Below, in pieces: positions 19,112 to 31,352 of a DNA stretch of 64,000 nt. Origin of the DNA: Arachis hypogaea (Eukaryota > Streptophyta > Magnoliopsida > Fabales > Fabaceae); NCBI RefSeq assembly GCF_003086295.3, contig NC_092038.1, positions 127,871,518-127,935,517 of the forward strand, written 5' to 3'. A program made the position numbers and the translations under genes. Position 1 is the stretch's first letter, and each line of letters starts with the position of its first letter. The notes beneath the pieces were generated by a model, which saw only the letters and a program-made list of their open reading frames with translations, searched no databases and was not told the DNA's origin.

Positions 19112-19663
19112 GCGCTAGCTAGGGGTGGAAAAAGGCCAGGCGGCCTGTCAGGGGCTTGTAACTTGGCCTGTGTTTGGCCTGGCCTGTTATAAAATAGGCA
19201 CAGGCTCAGACTCTTATAAAAGCCTTATTATGTTAATAGGTCAAGCCCATGCTCACTAATCAGCCTTATTGGCCTGTCAGGCCTGCCTGAGTCTGTTAAT
19301 ACATAATTGCATATATAAATAATTTTTTTATTATTAATAAAATTATGAGATATTTTAAATTTGTTATATTTAATTATAAATAGTTTTGTATATTCTAAAT
19401 ACTTTAAAATTTAATTTTTTTATAAATATTAAATATGACATATTACATTTAAATATGTTTATTAAAAAATATTTTTTTAAATAATATTTTTATTTTTTGT
19501 AAAAAAAAAATTATCAGGCTTCAAGCCAGGCCAGGCTTAGTACTTTAAAAAAAGCCTATAACAAGCTGCAGGCTAAGCTCAGGCCAATTGATTACATGAC
19601 AGGCCAAGCCTATTAAGAGCAAAGTCTGGCCTGACCTGACCTGTTTTCACCCCTAGCGCTAGC
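19112..19663. mobile_element. hAT-type MITE copy 2 (536 bp) with 8-bp TSD
   Basis: The element spans 19120-19655 and is a close relative of the copy at 18537 in the same orientation, with the same TAGGGGTGGAAA termini and the same AT-rich core. The exact 8-bp duplication GCGCTAGC lies at 19112-19119 and 19656-19663. Because each copy has its own duplication, the two are independent insertions rather than a tandem duplication. Confidence 0.92.
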
Positions 19664-21381
19664 ACACTTTGTACGAGCAAACAGAATTACAAAATTTTGC
19701 ACTTATGCGTACGCACGCTTTTTGAAAATATCCTTGGGCGTGCGCACGCACACCCCTGTGCGTACGCACATGCCCTGTTTCTCAACTAAAACTTTATTTC
19801 TAACTACTTCACCTTTCCAACAAACTTGTAAACTTCTGTGACGCCTATTTAATACGCTTTGGCTAAATTTTGGGTATCAATGCATGGGAAAAGTCCTAGG
19901 AAATTTACTTGGTATTACTTTGAAAAGTTATAGAACGGAGGCTTAGGTTTCTGGTGTACTGAGAATGGATCTGGTGGAATGAGAAGGGAGAAAGATATAT
20001 GAATTAAGAAATTGACGAACTAATGAGTTCGGAATAGACATGTTGAATTGACAGTGGTTGAGATGAGTCGATGACTCTGAATGAAATGATGGATCCATGC
20101 TATACTAAAAATGTTTTCTGAAAACTACTGAACTATTGTTTTATACTGAGATTGTTGAGACGCTATATGCCCGGCAAAGACGGCGGTTGAATCCCGCCTG
20201 TCAAGGTAGCGGTGGCGGCGTAAGGGCGGTGGTTTGTCCTGCTTGCGTTGAGATGTGAGGTCCGTGGCAACAGTATCCCGCTCACATCCCTTCGGATCAC
20301 TAGAGTGTGTAGGCACAAACTCCTGGACGGTGTTCCAAGAACCATATCTCAGGGGTTCCCAATCATGATTTCAAAGGGCGACATCTCCATGGAGATATGT
20401 CGGGTTGGCAGTTGAATCAACAATGTGATATCACAGCCAGTAGGACAGGCATTCATCATGTACATCTTCTATTTGTTTGTTTGCTTTGCCGATTTGTAAT
20501 TGATTGCCTAATTGTATAACATGCCTAATTGCCTACTTGAATTACTTGCCATATATGCCTATACTTGTGTTTTACTTGCATTGATATTATCTATGCTTTC
20601 TACGGGGGTTGAGGAGGTTCGGAAGGCGGTGGCCATAGGATCGCATGGAGGATAGGTTGGTGAAGGCTGTGGAACAGCGGAGAAATGTTAGATTAAAAAA
20701 TCCCTTTAAGTTAGATTACCCCTTTTATTATATTAAGGTTTTATGTTATGCTTTACTGTTTAGTTATGCTTTAAGATAAATCTTGTGATTGATATGAAGT
20801 TCTAGGATTGCCTCTAGCGTCCCGGGGTCTTATATCTTACATCACTGGGCACTGTTACCATACTGAGAACCTCCAGTTCTCATACCATATTCTGTTGTTA
20901 TTTTTCAGATGCAGGTCGCAACCCACCTCGGTGAGTTGTTTCGATGGTGACAGAGCGGAGGATCTCTATCTGTTTTGGAGTCTCTTTTTGCTTATTTTGT
21001 ATATGTCTCTCATCTTTTGTATTTACTTTTTCCTAGAGGCTTACTTTGAGAGAAAAACTTGTATAAGCTGTTTTAACTTTAGATTTCTGTATAGTCTGTA
21101 TATAACTAGCCGGCTTAAACTCTGCGAGCCATGGCTAGATTCCTATGTTACACTCTTATATTTTGTTATATTATATCTTTTTTTTGTGCATTAAATTAGT
21201 AGCTTTCTGAGTATGTTTTGCGCTTTTCAAACTTTTTTTTTTGAGTTGTATCCTTCATCAGGCTTCTAGACTATATTAATTCTTTATATATGTTATATGT
21301 ATGAGATTAGAATTGTCGTAACCTTTGATTAACCTTTGTTTTACGATGCGAGGTAAGATTTAGAGTAATTAGGGTGTTACA

Positions 21382-22729
21382 AAACATAACCCAAAAATTC
21401 AGTACAACAAATGTTAACAACTCAAATTACAAAAAGTCAAGTATATATTATTTAATAATCTTTTTAAAGACTGTTAATAATAGAGATTCAAAATCACGGG
21501 ATAAGAGACAGAGACATAATATAATGACTTATTGAGAGGAAGAGTAGAAGTTGAAGCTATGGTGATTATTGTTAGAAAAGAATTGTGGCATTTTCTTTGT
21601 GGACGTCTAATGCCTTTCGTTACTTTCGTCAACAACTTTTCAATAAAGCGGTTACGTTCTACTGTGATAGGGTTTCGATTGGCTTCACTTCAGTGTGAAT
21701 TGGTTCGTTATGAGACACCAATGACAATGGATGATGTGTTGAAAGTGGTGATCATGGAAATGAGAATGGAGCAAGGAAAGATGGTGGCTTAGAGTTTTGA
21801 TTTGGTAAAGAAGACGAGAGAATATCAGAGAGAAAGAAGGAATTTGGATGACATTACATGAATATCTTTCATAAACTAACATTTGATTAAAAATGTCAAA
21901 CGAATATAATATTTTATGGTTACAAAGTTTATTTAAATTAATCATAGTCAGTATTGTTAAAGGCTCGATCATTCATGGTCAAAAATAACTATTTATTCTT
22001 CTTATAAATATAAATATAAATTATTATTGACTAAATACTATCTTAAAATGATAATATTTGTTAGTCATGTAATATTTTTATAATATTTTAATAACCTTAT
22101 TTATTAAAATACTTATGAATTTAATTTTAATATATTATCAATATTTTACATGGTTAATACAGTAAAATTAAACTCAATATTTATTTCTTTAATTATATTT
22201 ATATGGTTTTACTCTTTAATTTTTGTATATGTTTTTTTTATTTCTTTTAGTTACCTTTAGTGTATTATTTCTTTATTTGTTTGGAAAAGATAGTTAAATT
22301 ATTTTTATTAATAGAATATATAGTTAATTTTATCATTTATTAGTTATAAGTATTAATTAATGCACATAAATACATTTTGAAGTAAAATAAAGAGAAGAAG
22401 AAACAAATAATTATTTTTTAGGGAATTAAAAATTCTTTATTGTTACTAGTCAAAATTCTTCATTAACATCTCTTGTATTTTAAAATTTTCTTCAAAAAAT
22501 ACCTAAACATATTATTTTGTCATTAAAAATTTTAAATATTGTGTCAAATTATTTTTCCAAGCCCATCATCCAACAGACTCTCAATCTGTTTTATAAGTAT
22601 GGATGGATAGAATATTGTAACTATAAAATAAAAAACAAACAAATTGTTTTAAAGTCGGGTGTAAAATTGAGAGTTAGTTTGCACAATTGTATTTGCACCC
22701 TTCAAGGGTAAAGCTATGGCTGTGTGACA
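21382..22729. other. intergenic, no gene seen
   Basis: AT-rich sequence between the LTR-like region and the RMA leader. The open frame at 21532-21792 has no recognisable domain and no support as a gene. Confidence 0.55.
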
Positions 22730-22909
22730 GCGACCATTACCGAAAGCCTCGCTCCACTATTTTCCCTTTTTCCAAACGCCACCCCTCACAATTCTCGTCT
22801 TCCCTCACACACACAACCACTTTCTCTCTCATTCCGTTGCCATTTGTTTTTTCTTTGTAACCTCCGTCCGCTCCCCCCTATCGCTCCTAGAACCTTCTCT
22901 CCTCTCACG

Positions 22910-23207
22910 GTAACTACCTCTTTCGATTCTCTATTCCTCATTTCTTATTTAGTTCATGCTTCACTTTCATTATTTTGATGTGGCCTCGTTCACGCTATTT
23001 TGTTAGTAACTTCGACTTGTATGTCTCTAATCTCTAATATACTTTATTGATTTCTCATTCATTTTCGCCTATTAGAGTCCTTTCTTGGTTGAATTATATT
23101 GTATTCATTTAATTGGGTTAGATTAGATGGATCTGATATATTGTATTCATTTATTGTTTGATTTTGGATCTATGAATTTAAATTTAGGGTTCTTGTTACA
23201 TTTGCAG
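22910..23207 (+). other. probable 5' UTR intron of the RMA-like gene
   Basis: A GTAACT donor follows CTCTCACG at 22909, and an acceptor TTTGCAG ends at 23207, 66 bp before the start codon. The upstream CT-rich segment (about 22730-22909) looks like a leader exon. Inference from splice motifs only. Confidence 0.55.
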
Positions 23208-23273
23208 GGGTAACGAAGCATTGATAAAAAAATTCCAAGGGTTTTGTAATCAATTTGGGGACACCTTATATAG

Positions 23274-23996
23274 TTGATGGCCTTTGATCATAACTACTAT
23301 TCCCGGGGATGTAAAACTCTGCCACATTCCCTTATAGACACAGAAAATTATAACAATTCCAATGGTTGTTTTGATTGCAACATATGCTTAGACTTTGCAA
23401 ACGAGCCAGTTGTCACGCTTTGTGGCCATCTCTACTGCTGGCCCTGCATCTACAAATGGCTCCATGTCCAGAGCGCTTCCCTTGCCTACAACCAGCAGCC
23501 GCTATGCCCTGTCTGCAAAGCTGAAATATCCCATGCCACGATGGTTCCCCTATACGGCCGTGGCCACAGCAACCGTGAAGAGAAGGCGGCCTCATGCAGG
23601 GACATTTGTGTCCCGCCGAGGCCACCTGCTTCCGGTCCCCTGTCTTTGCTGTCCATGTCTCAAAATGGCCAGCAGCGGCTTCCTTATCGGAATCCTTACC
23701 AGGGTCAACACTTTAGCCTTGCGCAAGAGGAGGACAACGCTTCGCAAATGCTGAATCTTGGTGCTTCTGTAACGCCGGCATTCCTCCCCCACCCTATGGT
23801 TGGAATGTTTGGGGAGATGTTCTACACCAGAGTGTTTGGCAACTCAGAAAGTTTGTATGGATACCCAAATTCTTATCACACGATGGGAAGTATTAGCCCT
23901 AGGTTGAGAAGGCAAGAGATGCAGGCAGATAAGTCATTGAACAGAATCTCCATTTTCCTGCTATGTTGCTTTATTCTATGTCTTATTGTCTTTTGA
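23274..23996 (+). CDS. RMA-type E3 ubiquitin ligase, RING finger with C-terminal membrane anchor
   Basis: A 240-residue protein from one uninterrupted coding exon. A C3HC4 RING lies near residues 33-82: CNIC, a CGHLYCWPC block, and CPVC. The extended spacer with a tryptophan-rich KWLHVQS segment is typical of RMA (RING membrane-anchor) proteins. The C-terminus (about 224-240, IFLLCCFILCLIVF) is a single hydrophobic tail anchor. RMA1-3 family members are ER-anchored E3 ligases acting in ER-associated degradation; Arabidopsis RMAs are of similar length. The first Met (MMAF) is used because the RING follows at the family spacing; the second Met is equally possible. Which RMA paralogue it is cannot be decided here. 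Confidence 0.88.
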   Translation: MMAFDHNYYSRGCKTLPHSLIDTENYNNSNGCFDCNICLDFANEPVVTLCGHLYCWPCIYKWLHVQSASLAYNQQPLCPVCKAEISHATMVPLYGRGHSNREEKAASCRDICVPPRPPASGPLSLLSMSQNGQQRLPYRNPYQGQHFSLAQEEDNASQMLNLGASVTPAFLPHPMVGMFGEMFYTRVFGNSESLYGYPNSYHTMGSISPRLRRQEMQADKSLNRISIFLLCCFILCLIVF

Positions 23997-26256
23997 GGTA
24001 GCAATTGAAATTTGTGTTGTCTTTTTTTCCCTTAGTTGTATAATTTGTAAAGTGGTATTGGTGTAAGCTTAAGAACCAGGTAGATTAGCTTCCTTTATAT
24101 TGGCTCATGATCTTGTGTTCTCCAACAATTCATTGCGAAATATCAGAGCTCAATTTGCAGAAAAAAGATTCCCTCTCTGAGATTTTACATCATTTTGCAG
24201 AAAGACATTTTATTCTTCGGGGGCAAAAGTGTCATTCATGTTGGAAGGATTAGTTGATAGATCATGAGAGTACTTCAGTGGGTTATTCCAAGCATTTAAC
24301 TTGTTTTAACTATCACATTATATTGTGTGTTCTATACTTAAATGCATAAACTATTTCTTGTTTTAGTCATCATTGGAGTTTATCGGGATAAAAGAAGACA
24401 ACGCCACTAATAAAAGTATGCAATTATTAGTGTTTGATAATTCTACAGGGGATAACATTGTGTTGTGTTCAAGAAATGAGCTGTTGTATTCACCCTAATA
24501 CAATCATCATAAATTCATAATATTGTATCTCTTTCAAACTCTCTCAAGGCTTAAGGGACCATTTGGAATTAAAAAAGTTTAAGCTCCTTGATGAGTAAGG
24601 ATCATTGAGCCAACACGAAAAATTAATTGTCTTGACATAATTCTAATAATATATCCCAAATGTTTGTGGCAAATATTATTTTTGGTTTTATTTGTGCCCC
24701 AAAAGTTTTAAGAGTAACTCAATGTAATTCTCATTTTTAATTCAACCAAAAATAATAACGGAGATATATATCTTTCTAAATTCTTTTTTTATGCAATTTA
24801 GTAGAGAAAAATAGAAATGTAGTTTTATATAGATATAAAAACTTGATGATGATGTGGAATGGGTGAGAATACCATAATATCTAAATATTTTATAAGTTAA
24901 TTTTTCTTAATTTATATTTTGTTTTCAATTTTATTATTTTTAACCTTTAGTTTTTATTTAATTATTTTTAAATTTATTCACAATAGTATACTAAGAGTAT
25001 GGCACATGCAATGTTTACTATATATGTCACCGTATTCATTAGTAATTTTTATGAAATTAAAGATGGATAACATCAATCATTTTAAAAATATTTGTGATAC
25101 AAGTAAAAGGAAAAAACATTAGAGATAATATTAAGGGTACTACACTGAAGAATGAAGTTAAAAATTAAATATAATTTTATTTTTCACCCAACATCATTCT
25201 TCATTAAAAAAAATTAATATTAAATTATTAATATAAATACTTTGTCATATATGATTATATGACAAAATAATAGAAATGAGCAACATAGCAATAGCATACT
25301 CATTTAGATGATTTTACTAAGAATTTAATTTTGATATACTGTCAATATAATTTTATACCTGCATCAAATTATATAATAGTAGTAAAAATAATTATTTTTT
25401 ACATTAATCGCGTGAATGGTCATCTAAAAGAAAGAATGTAATTGTATCACCATGTAAAAGAGATAGAGCTAGTGTTGGAAAAAGGGGCAATGACCCCAAA
25501 TTAAAAATTTTAATATATAAAGGTCATTATTTTTTATATCAGCCCACTTTAGTTTTTTCTTTAAAAGAGACAGAGTTATATTTTTATACTAGTTCTCTCC
25601 TAAGAATTACTCTAGTTCGATCTTTATATTTTACATTGTCATTATATTAAAATTAAACTCTTTTAATAATAACAAAAATAAAAAATTGAATATTAATTAT
25701 AGTTGTAAAGGCCTATCACATCGTGTAAAGATTGTAAATTTTGTGCATATTTAAAAAAAATAGTGGAGTTATAAAAAAGAAAGGTTAATTTAATTTATAC
25801 TTTTATTTATCATTATATTTGAGTGTGATACATCAGTTTCTGTATACTAAAAGTGTCACATAATTTAACTAAATTCATATGTAATAATTAGTTTTAGGTC
25901 AAAGTTAATTACGTAAAGACTGATATGAAGTATGTAAAAATATTTGTGTCTAATGTGGTACTTATTAATATGTTTTTAAATTGAAATAAATAATTATATA
26001 AAAACATATTTGAATAATTTTAAATTGGTTTATTTTCTAACAAAAAAGGTTTATTTTGCAAATGGACATGAAAACTCTTAAAAACGGGAAGAGTGAGGTG
26101 GGGTGGGTGTATATGTAAGTAACGTGGAAATTTTGAAATTCGGGAATATAACCGTGTGAGCGCGCGCAGACGCAGGTAGCTTTGAAAGCTTGAGACTCAA
26201 CTTCACTCGATAAGCGTCTCCTGTGTTCTCTTCACAGAGCTTCCAACCAATTCGCT
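23997..26256. other. 3' UTR of the RMA gene, then AT-rich intergenic
   Basis: The first 150-250 bp probably hold the RMA 3' UTR. The rest is AT-rich with no coding signal or clear repeat structure that I could define. The final about 200 bp should include the promoter of the next gene. Confidence 0.5.
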
Positions 26257-28219
26257 ATGTCTGCAACCAAATCCAGCTCCAGGAAGCGAGTATCCGAACC
26301 CGACTGCAGCAAATCCGACAAGAAGAACCGATCAGCCACAGACAATCTCGATTTCGATTTCGATCTCTCTGAGTTCGTCTTCCATGCATCTCATTACCGT
26401 TTATTTGCTTTATTTTGGTCAAATCGTGATAAGAATTCTGTATAATTGAAAATCTATGGCTGAATCCCTTTTACTGCAGTGATATCAAAGGAATCGTGTC
26501 GGCGCTGCACCTGATTAGAGACAAGGCTCAGAAGGATGGCCAGAAGAAGAACGAAGAAACTATTTCGAGGTATTGTGTTTTTGTATTTCTGATTCGGTCT
26601 CAGCTGAAACTTAAGTTTTAACAAGGTTTTTTTGTTGAAGACTGTAACTAGAATGATTGAGTTTCATACGTGTAAGAAGTTCCGAGCGATCTATATTCTA
26701 ACTTTGTTATTGGTCTTAGATCTCGTTTTTTCGATTACTTGCGGCTTGTGTGATATTCAATTATATGATTTCTAGAAATATGACTGAACTGCAATGTAAG
26801 GTTTCCGAGTGGTGTTGTTTTCTTTTTCTTTGATAGTGTGGCTCCTGAGATAAAGGCTATGATTGAAGAATTGAGGTCCAAATTAGAGAAGGACAGGTAA
26901 ATCCAAATTTAGAATGGTACATGCACGCTGGCCCTCTGTTTAGGCCACATTCTTTGTTTCTGTTTCACTGTACTGAAGATTTTCCAATTTTAGGCTAACT
27001 TTTGCTAAAGCACTTTCAAAGAGCTCCAAAGAGGTTTGTAGATAGTACACAAGGGTTGATTAGAGATTTAGAGTCATGGGTGGTAAGGGTATCTTACATG
27101 TTGCCCAGAACTTACCTTAATTTGTGTTTGTGATTGCGAGCATTATTGCAGTGTGAGAGTGCTTTGAAGAATGAAACATCCAAGTTTCAAGCACTTCATG
27201 AAAAATTTTCCAAGGACAAAGCTGCTTCTTTACAGGCTTTGAAAGGTATTTTCTGACCCCTAACGTTATCACGGTAGACTAATTGCTTGCAGTAATAACC
27301 TTATGGTATATTGAAAAATTATATGAAATAGTATTGTAAATGGATAATTCTATGAAATGCAGTCCGATATAATTGCTTTTGCAATTTTTACATTATGGCA
27401 TTTCTGTATAATTAATCCTGTTAAGATTCTAGTCTACACTAAACTTTTTAGAAAATTGAAACAGAGGTATTATATTGCACACATTGTCAGTCTCTTCACC
27501 AAAAACTCGGATAAATTGGTCTTTTGTGGAGTCGTTGATTGTTTAAGTGTCAACTACAGGCTCTAGCTTGCTGCGGTTTGTAGCAGAAAATGTTTTCTGT
27601 AAAAAGATCATGAGTTGCTGGAATCTTAAGGCTGAGTGATTTATAAATAGAGTTAAAATTTCTTGGATAAAATCTTAAACACATTTCTGGTTATATACTA
27701 ATTGGTAGTTGCTAATGTCATGTGGCAGATATTATCTCCAAATTTGAAGAGGAAAAGGAGAAGCTATTCCTAAGATATGAACAACTAAGTAAGCTATCCG
27801 CCTTCACGAAAAACAGAAAAACGGCAACAGAAATTCACTACTTTATTTACTTCTTTACAATCTTCCCTTCTTAACACTGCTAGTATTTTAGGGAAGAAGG
27901 AAAAAAATATTATATCTGAACAAGAAAAGGCATGCAACGATAAAATTGCCCAGCTGGAAGAGTCGCTGAAAAAGAAGAAACAGGTATACTGAGCAGACCG
28001 ATCTACGTTTTCAGCATCATTTTTCCTATGCTTTTAGCAACTCACAAATTACACGTGTATATGCTCACTTATACTCGAGCATCTCTAATTTATTATTTGT
28101 TGTTATTAATTCCTTTTCTCACACAGGACGATAAAACTTTCAGCATTTTAAGGAAAACTCTAGGTTCATTCTTGGAAAGTACCTCGGATGATGATTTCCC
28201 TCCTGATGACGAGGAGTGA
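26257..28219 (+). CDS. small coiled-coil protein, ASY4-like (meiotic chromosome axis), 8 exons
   Basis: Exon model: 26257-26372, 26480-26569, 26837-26896, 26994-27033, 27152-27245, 27729-27788, 27892-27983, 28127-28219. All borders are GT-AG, and the 645 nt give 214 codons plus stop without internal stops. The N-terminus is basic and Ser-rich (MSATKSSSRKRVSEPD), followed by DFDFDLSDD. The middle and C-terminal half is a continuous Lys/Glu-rich coiled coil. The end is acidic (LRKTLGSFLESTSDDDFPPDDEE). Size, layout and the conserved end fit ASY4, a short relative of the C-terminal coiled coil of ASY3 in the plant meiotic axis. The name is inference from memory; a generic nuclear coiled-coil protein is the alternative. 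The first donor (GA/GTTCGT) is weak. Confidence 0.7.
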
Positions 28220-28687
28220 AATACAAGACCCCACAATTCATCCCCAACCAGTCATTGTAATTCTATTCATTCTATTGGAAATAGTAATCAGTACTAAAAA
28301 CAACAGAGCAAATATATTTCATTTTAATCTTTTATTACAGTCAACTGACGGATATATAATGTTTAGAAGACAAATTCCATACAATGTGTGTATCATAAGT
28401 CATAAACTGTGCTTATTCAGTGCAATATGTGGTTAAGACATATAATTTTCCCTATACATAATTTGCTCTGATTTTGATGCCTTACTCCACTTGCTGCTGC
28501 TGCTGCTGTTCTCATACACAGTTGCCAGCTCTAACATCCTCTTGAAGACTTTAAACCGTATAGCTCTTGTATAAGCCATCTGTTTTCTGTAGGCCTTTCA
28601 GTCTGAGTAGTAGAACTATCCAAATCCTCTCATCAATAAGTGTGACAACATAAGGATCATCCATATAATAAGCAAACAAACTGATCA
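28220..28687. other. convergent intergenic region (3' UTRs of ASY4-like and LOL2-like genes)
   Basis: Two genes end tail to tail about 470 bp apart, so their 3' UTRs may approach or overlap. A short CTG repeat (TGCTGCTGCTGCTGCTG) lies near 28492-28508. No extra gene is seen. Confidence 0.6.
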
Positions 28688-30129
28688 CTAACAAGCAGTT
28701 TTAGGTAGGGTTGGTTTCCTTTGTTGTTCAGACCATGGAGGTCGCTTGTTGTGTGCCTGAACAAAAATCATGACCAAAATTGTTGTTTAATTGAATACCC
28801 GGGTTATTCAGGCAATAAAACATAAAGGCACTGTAGGGAGACCTAGGATCCAATGCTGATAGAAATTTTTCCGAGAAAGTAAAACACTGTCAATCCTATG
28901 TGACTCGAATAAATTAGTTAGTTCTACTCAGTGTGGATGAATGGCACTAAATTTATACAGAACCACAAGGTTGGCAGGTCGCATTAGTGAAATTCACAGA
29001 ATGAAACCAAATCAAACCAACTAGTGAATGAAAGCAGGTAGCATACCCCAATTTCTGTCACAAATCGACATGAGGAACACCTAACTTGTGGAGCACCATA
29101 TGGGTACATTAGCAATACTGCACAGCCCCCACACTTAACTTGTCCAACCTGATCAGCTGTAAAGAAGGAATAAGCTATTAATATAGTTCCATAAGGTATA
29201 TATCTGTATGAGAAATTAAACTTACTAAAAGTTGAAGCATGATATATAGCACCATCAAATCCAAATGTGGTAGGTCATTAGTATGAAGATCAGAAAACCA
29301 TTTTCCCCCTCCTCTCTCAATATTAAAGATATAACTTTGATACAGACATGAAATTGTTTACAGAAGCAAAAGAGAATGCATAATAGGGCAGTTAGACCAA
29401 CAAGATAATAGTTTATAGAAAGGCATTAAAAGGGTGAACTTTAGACGAATGCTTGATCAAGCAGAGGCAAGTTCATGATAAACAAAGGGAAAGAGAAATA
29501 GAACTAACCCTCTAATACAATGTTAACTGTCTGACAGCTCACACATTGGACATGTTTGGCACCTCGCTGATATGCAAGCAGGCGATGGCAAGACCCACAA
29601 ACTATTTGACCCAAATCTGTTGGCGCACTCACCAGTCAGAGAGTTCTCATCAAGTTCAATACTTTTGGTTAATGCTCATATAATAAAATAGGATTGCAAG
29701 TTTGAAGATTTCAATCAAGGACAAAATGGAAACCCCCTGTTCATGAAATCTTAATCGTGCAGCTGCTGATAGCTTAAACTCATGACTAATTGCAAAAAGT
29801 CGAGAAATTTCTAGGATAAATCCAACTGGGTATCCTTTAATTACTCAAATTCGAAACAGAGGGCAAAGATGATAAAGAAGAATAAGAATGAGTGAATGTA
29901 GAAATAGTGACTCACTGGATGGACATCGAGGTGGTGACCGTGACCGTGACTGTGACTGTGGAGGCGGTTGTGGCGGTGGCGTATGGATGGGTTGCCAACC
30001 CGGTGGCGGGCCATCGTCGTCTTCTCCTACTACTTGCTGTGTCTTGATTTCATCAATCTGCATCATCGCTATACTAAGCCCTAAACTATGCCGCCCACCG
30101 CTAATGGCTGCTGACTCTGAAGTAGTCAA
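28688..30129 (-). CDS. LSD1-type zinc finger protein, LOL2-like, 4 exons
   Basis: Minus-strand exons 30129-29916, 29616-29509, 29156-29047 and 28756-28688 total 501 nt (166 codons plus stop), with GT-AG borders and the frame kept. The N-terminus is Pro-rich (GPPPGWQPIHTPPPQPPPQ) with an SRSRSPPR stretch. Two zf-LSD1 domains follow: CGSCHRLLAYQRGAKHVQC and CGGCAVLLMYPYGAPQVRC, each with the CxxCRxxL...C..C pattern. The C-terminus is short and basic (AHNKRPPWSEQQRKP). Known family members (LSD1, LOL1, LOL2) are nuclear regulators of plant cell death and defence; two fingers and this length fit LOL2. The final coding exon is only 69 nt and was placed by its acceptor (TTTGTTCAG) and conserved tail. 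Confidence 0.82.
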
Positions 30130-30999
30130 ATTCCGGTTGGGTATTTCTCCATAAACTTTTTGGTACTTATTTATTTTAAAAATGTGTTAAATACTTAAAT
30201 AACTAACATGTATAAAATATAAATATATAATAGTTATTTTTGCTCTTTATGAAGAACTTTTGAAATTATTTTGTTCCAAATTTTAAACAACATAGTTATT
30301 ATTAATAGGATTTAATTTTATACAATAATAATGTAAAAAAATTATATAGATATTTAATTTTTAAATATATTATTTAAAAATTATCTAAAATATAAATTTA
30401 ATTGAATAATTATATAATTTTATCATTTTTATTTATGTGATCAAACATTTTCTTATAAACATTTTAAACTTTAAAGTGTACTAGAATATTCAAATCAATA
30501 GTAATTTATAGACATATGACACGTTTTGAAAAATTACAAAATAAAACTTAGTTCAATGATTATTTGTTAATAAAACTGTTTTTGCGTATAATCAAATGTT
30601 TTTGAGCATTCTACTAATTTACTATTGGTGATTAAACTGAAAGAATTAAGATAATTTATTTTCTTTGAATTTTTTACAAACGTATTTCTGTATGAAAAAT
30701 TACTTAAAAAATACGAACATATTTTTTATATTATATTAAATATCGGGTGTTACTTTATTAATTGTTCTAATAAAGTAAGTAAATCGAATTTATACAAATG
30801 ACAAATCAACCCAATAATAATGCAAAATGATAAAAAGGAAGCAGCAAGTCCATGTAGTGGTTGAAAATTATTTAAAGAATGAAAGTAAAAATGGTGTTGT
30901 TTTCATATATTGTTGCATGAAATATAATCTATAAATGTGAATCTGCAAATCTCAATACCATGCAAAATGCAAGTTATATTTTGAGTGCACCTAAAAATA
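30130..30999. other. AT-rich intergenic, no gene seen
   Basis: LOL2-like promoter side followed by AT-rich sequence up to the presumed MULE left end. Confidence 0.5.
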
Positions 31000-31004
31000 G
31001 TAGA

Positions 31005-31176
31005 GTTACATGCAGGTTTTAAAATACAATATGCGTTTAGTAGAAAAGTAGGTTGAAGCCTCGAAACGTATCCTACTCCTTGTATGTAGACAATGACTGA
31101 ACGTGTTAATCACTTGGAACTCCTAAAATGCAAGTTACGTTTGGCAGTAGTCAGGAGCAAAACGCAAGTTGCGTTT
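31005..31176. repeat. left subterminal palindromic repeats of the MULE
   Basis: Clearest copies are AAAATGCAAGTTACGTTTGG (31125-31144) and AAAACGCAAGTTGCGTTT (31159-31176), inside two tandem units of about 34 bp. More diverged copies lie near 31005-31045. The core is an inverted repeat around AACTTGC/GCAAGTT. Confidence 0.7.
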
Positions 31177-31222
31177 GGCAGCTCCTAGGTTGCATGAACG
31201 CCATGTGTTTGAAGAGAGCGGT

Positions 31223-31352
31223 GATAGAGTCTATAAAATCGAAACTAAAGGCAAAACACAAGAAGCAAAGGTAGAAGAGGTGAGACGGATAGAGTTTATA
31301 CAACCGAAACTAAAAAACAAAATGCAGGAAGCAAAGGTATAAGAGGTGAAAG
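31223..31352 (+). repeat. 65-bp tandem duplication at the start of the PMD transcription unit
   Basis: The blocks beginning GATAGAGTCTATAAAATCGA (31223) and GATAGAGTTTATACAACCGA (31288) are two diverged copies, 65 bp apart. The first includes a TATAAAA motif that could be the promoter of the PMD gene. Confidence 0.65.

Larger units (their letters stand above)
16900..21381 (+). repeat. probable long LTR remnant of a Del/Tekay-type gypsy element (interrupted by two hAT MITEs)
   Basis: The region shows LTR features. A TATATATAGG box with a downstream leader lies near 17170-17230. A long non-coding stretch contains blocks I recognise from long legume chromovirus LTRs (the GGAGATATGTCGGGTTGGCA area near 20390 and the CATTCATCATG area near 20450). 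It ends AGGGTGTTACA at 21381, a usual terminus for such LTRs. Removing the two hAT insertions leaves roughly 3.3 kb, typical for Del/Tekay LTRs. I could not find the left terminus or a target duplication, and no internal domain adjoins it, so solo LTR versus fragment is open. Confidence 0.5.

Noticed and set aside
16900..21381. An exact left border and target duplication for the LTR-like region
   Set aside because: Several TG candidates between 16909 and 16945 were tried against the sequence after 21381 and none gave a matching 5-bp repeat.
22724..22978. 84-residue open frame upstream of the RMA gene
   Set aside because: It overlaps the CT-rich leader exon and runs through the intron donor; more likely 5' UTR.
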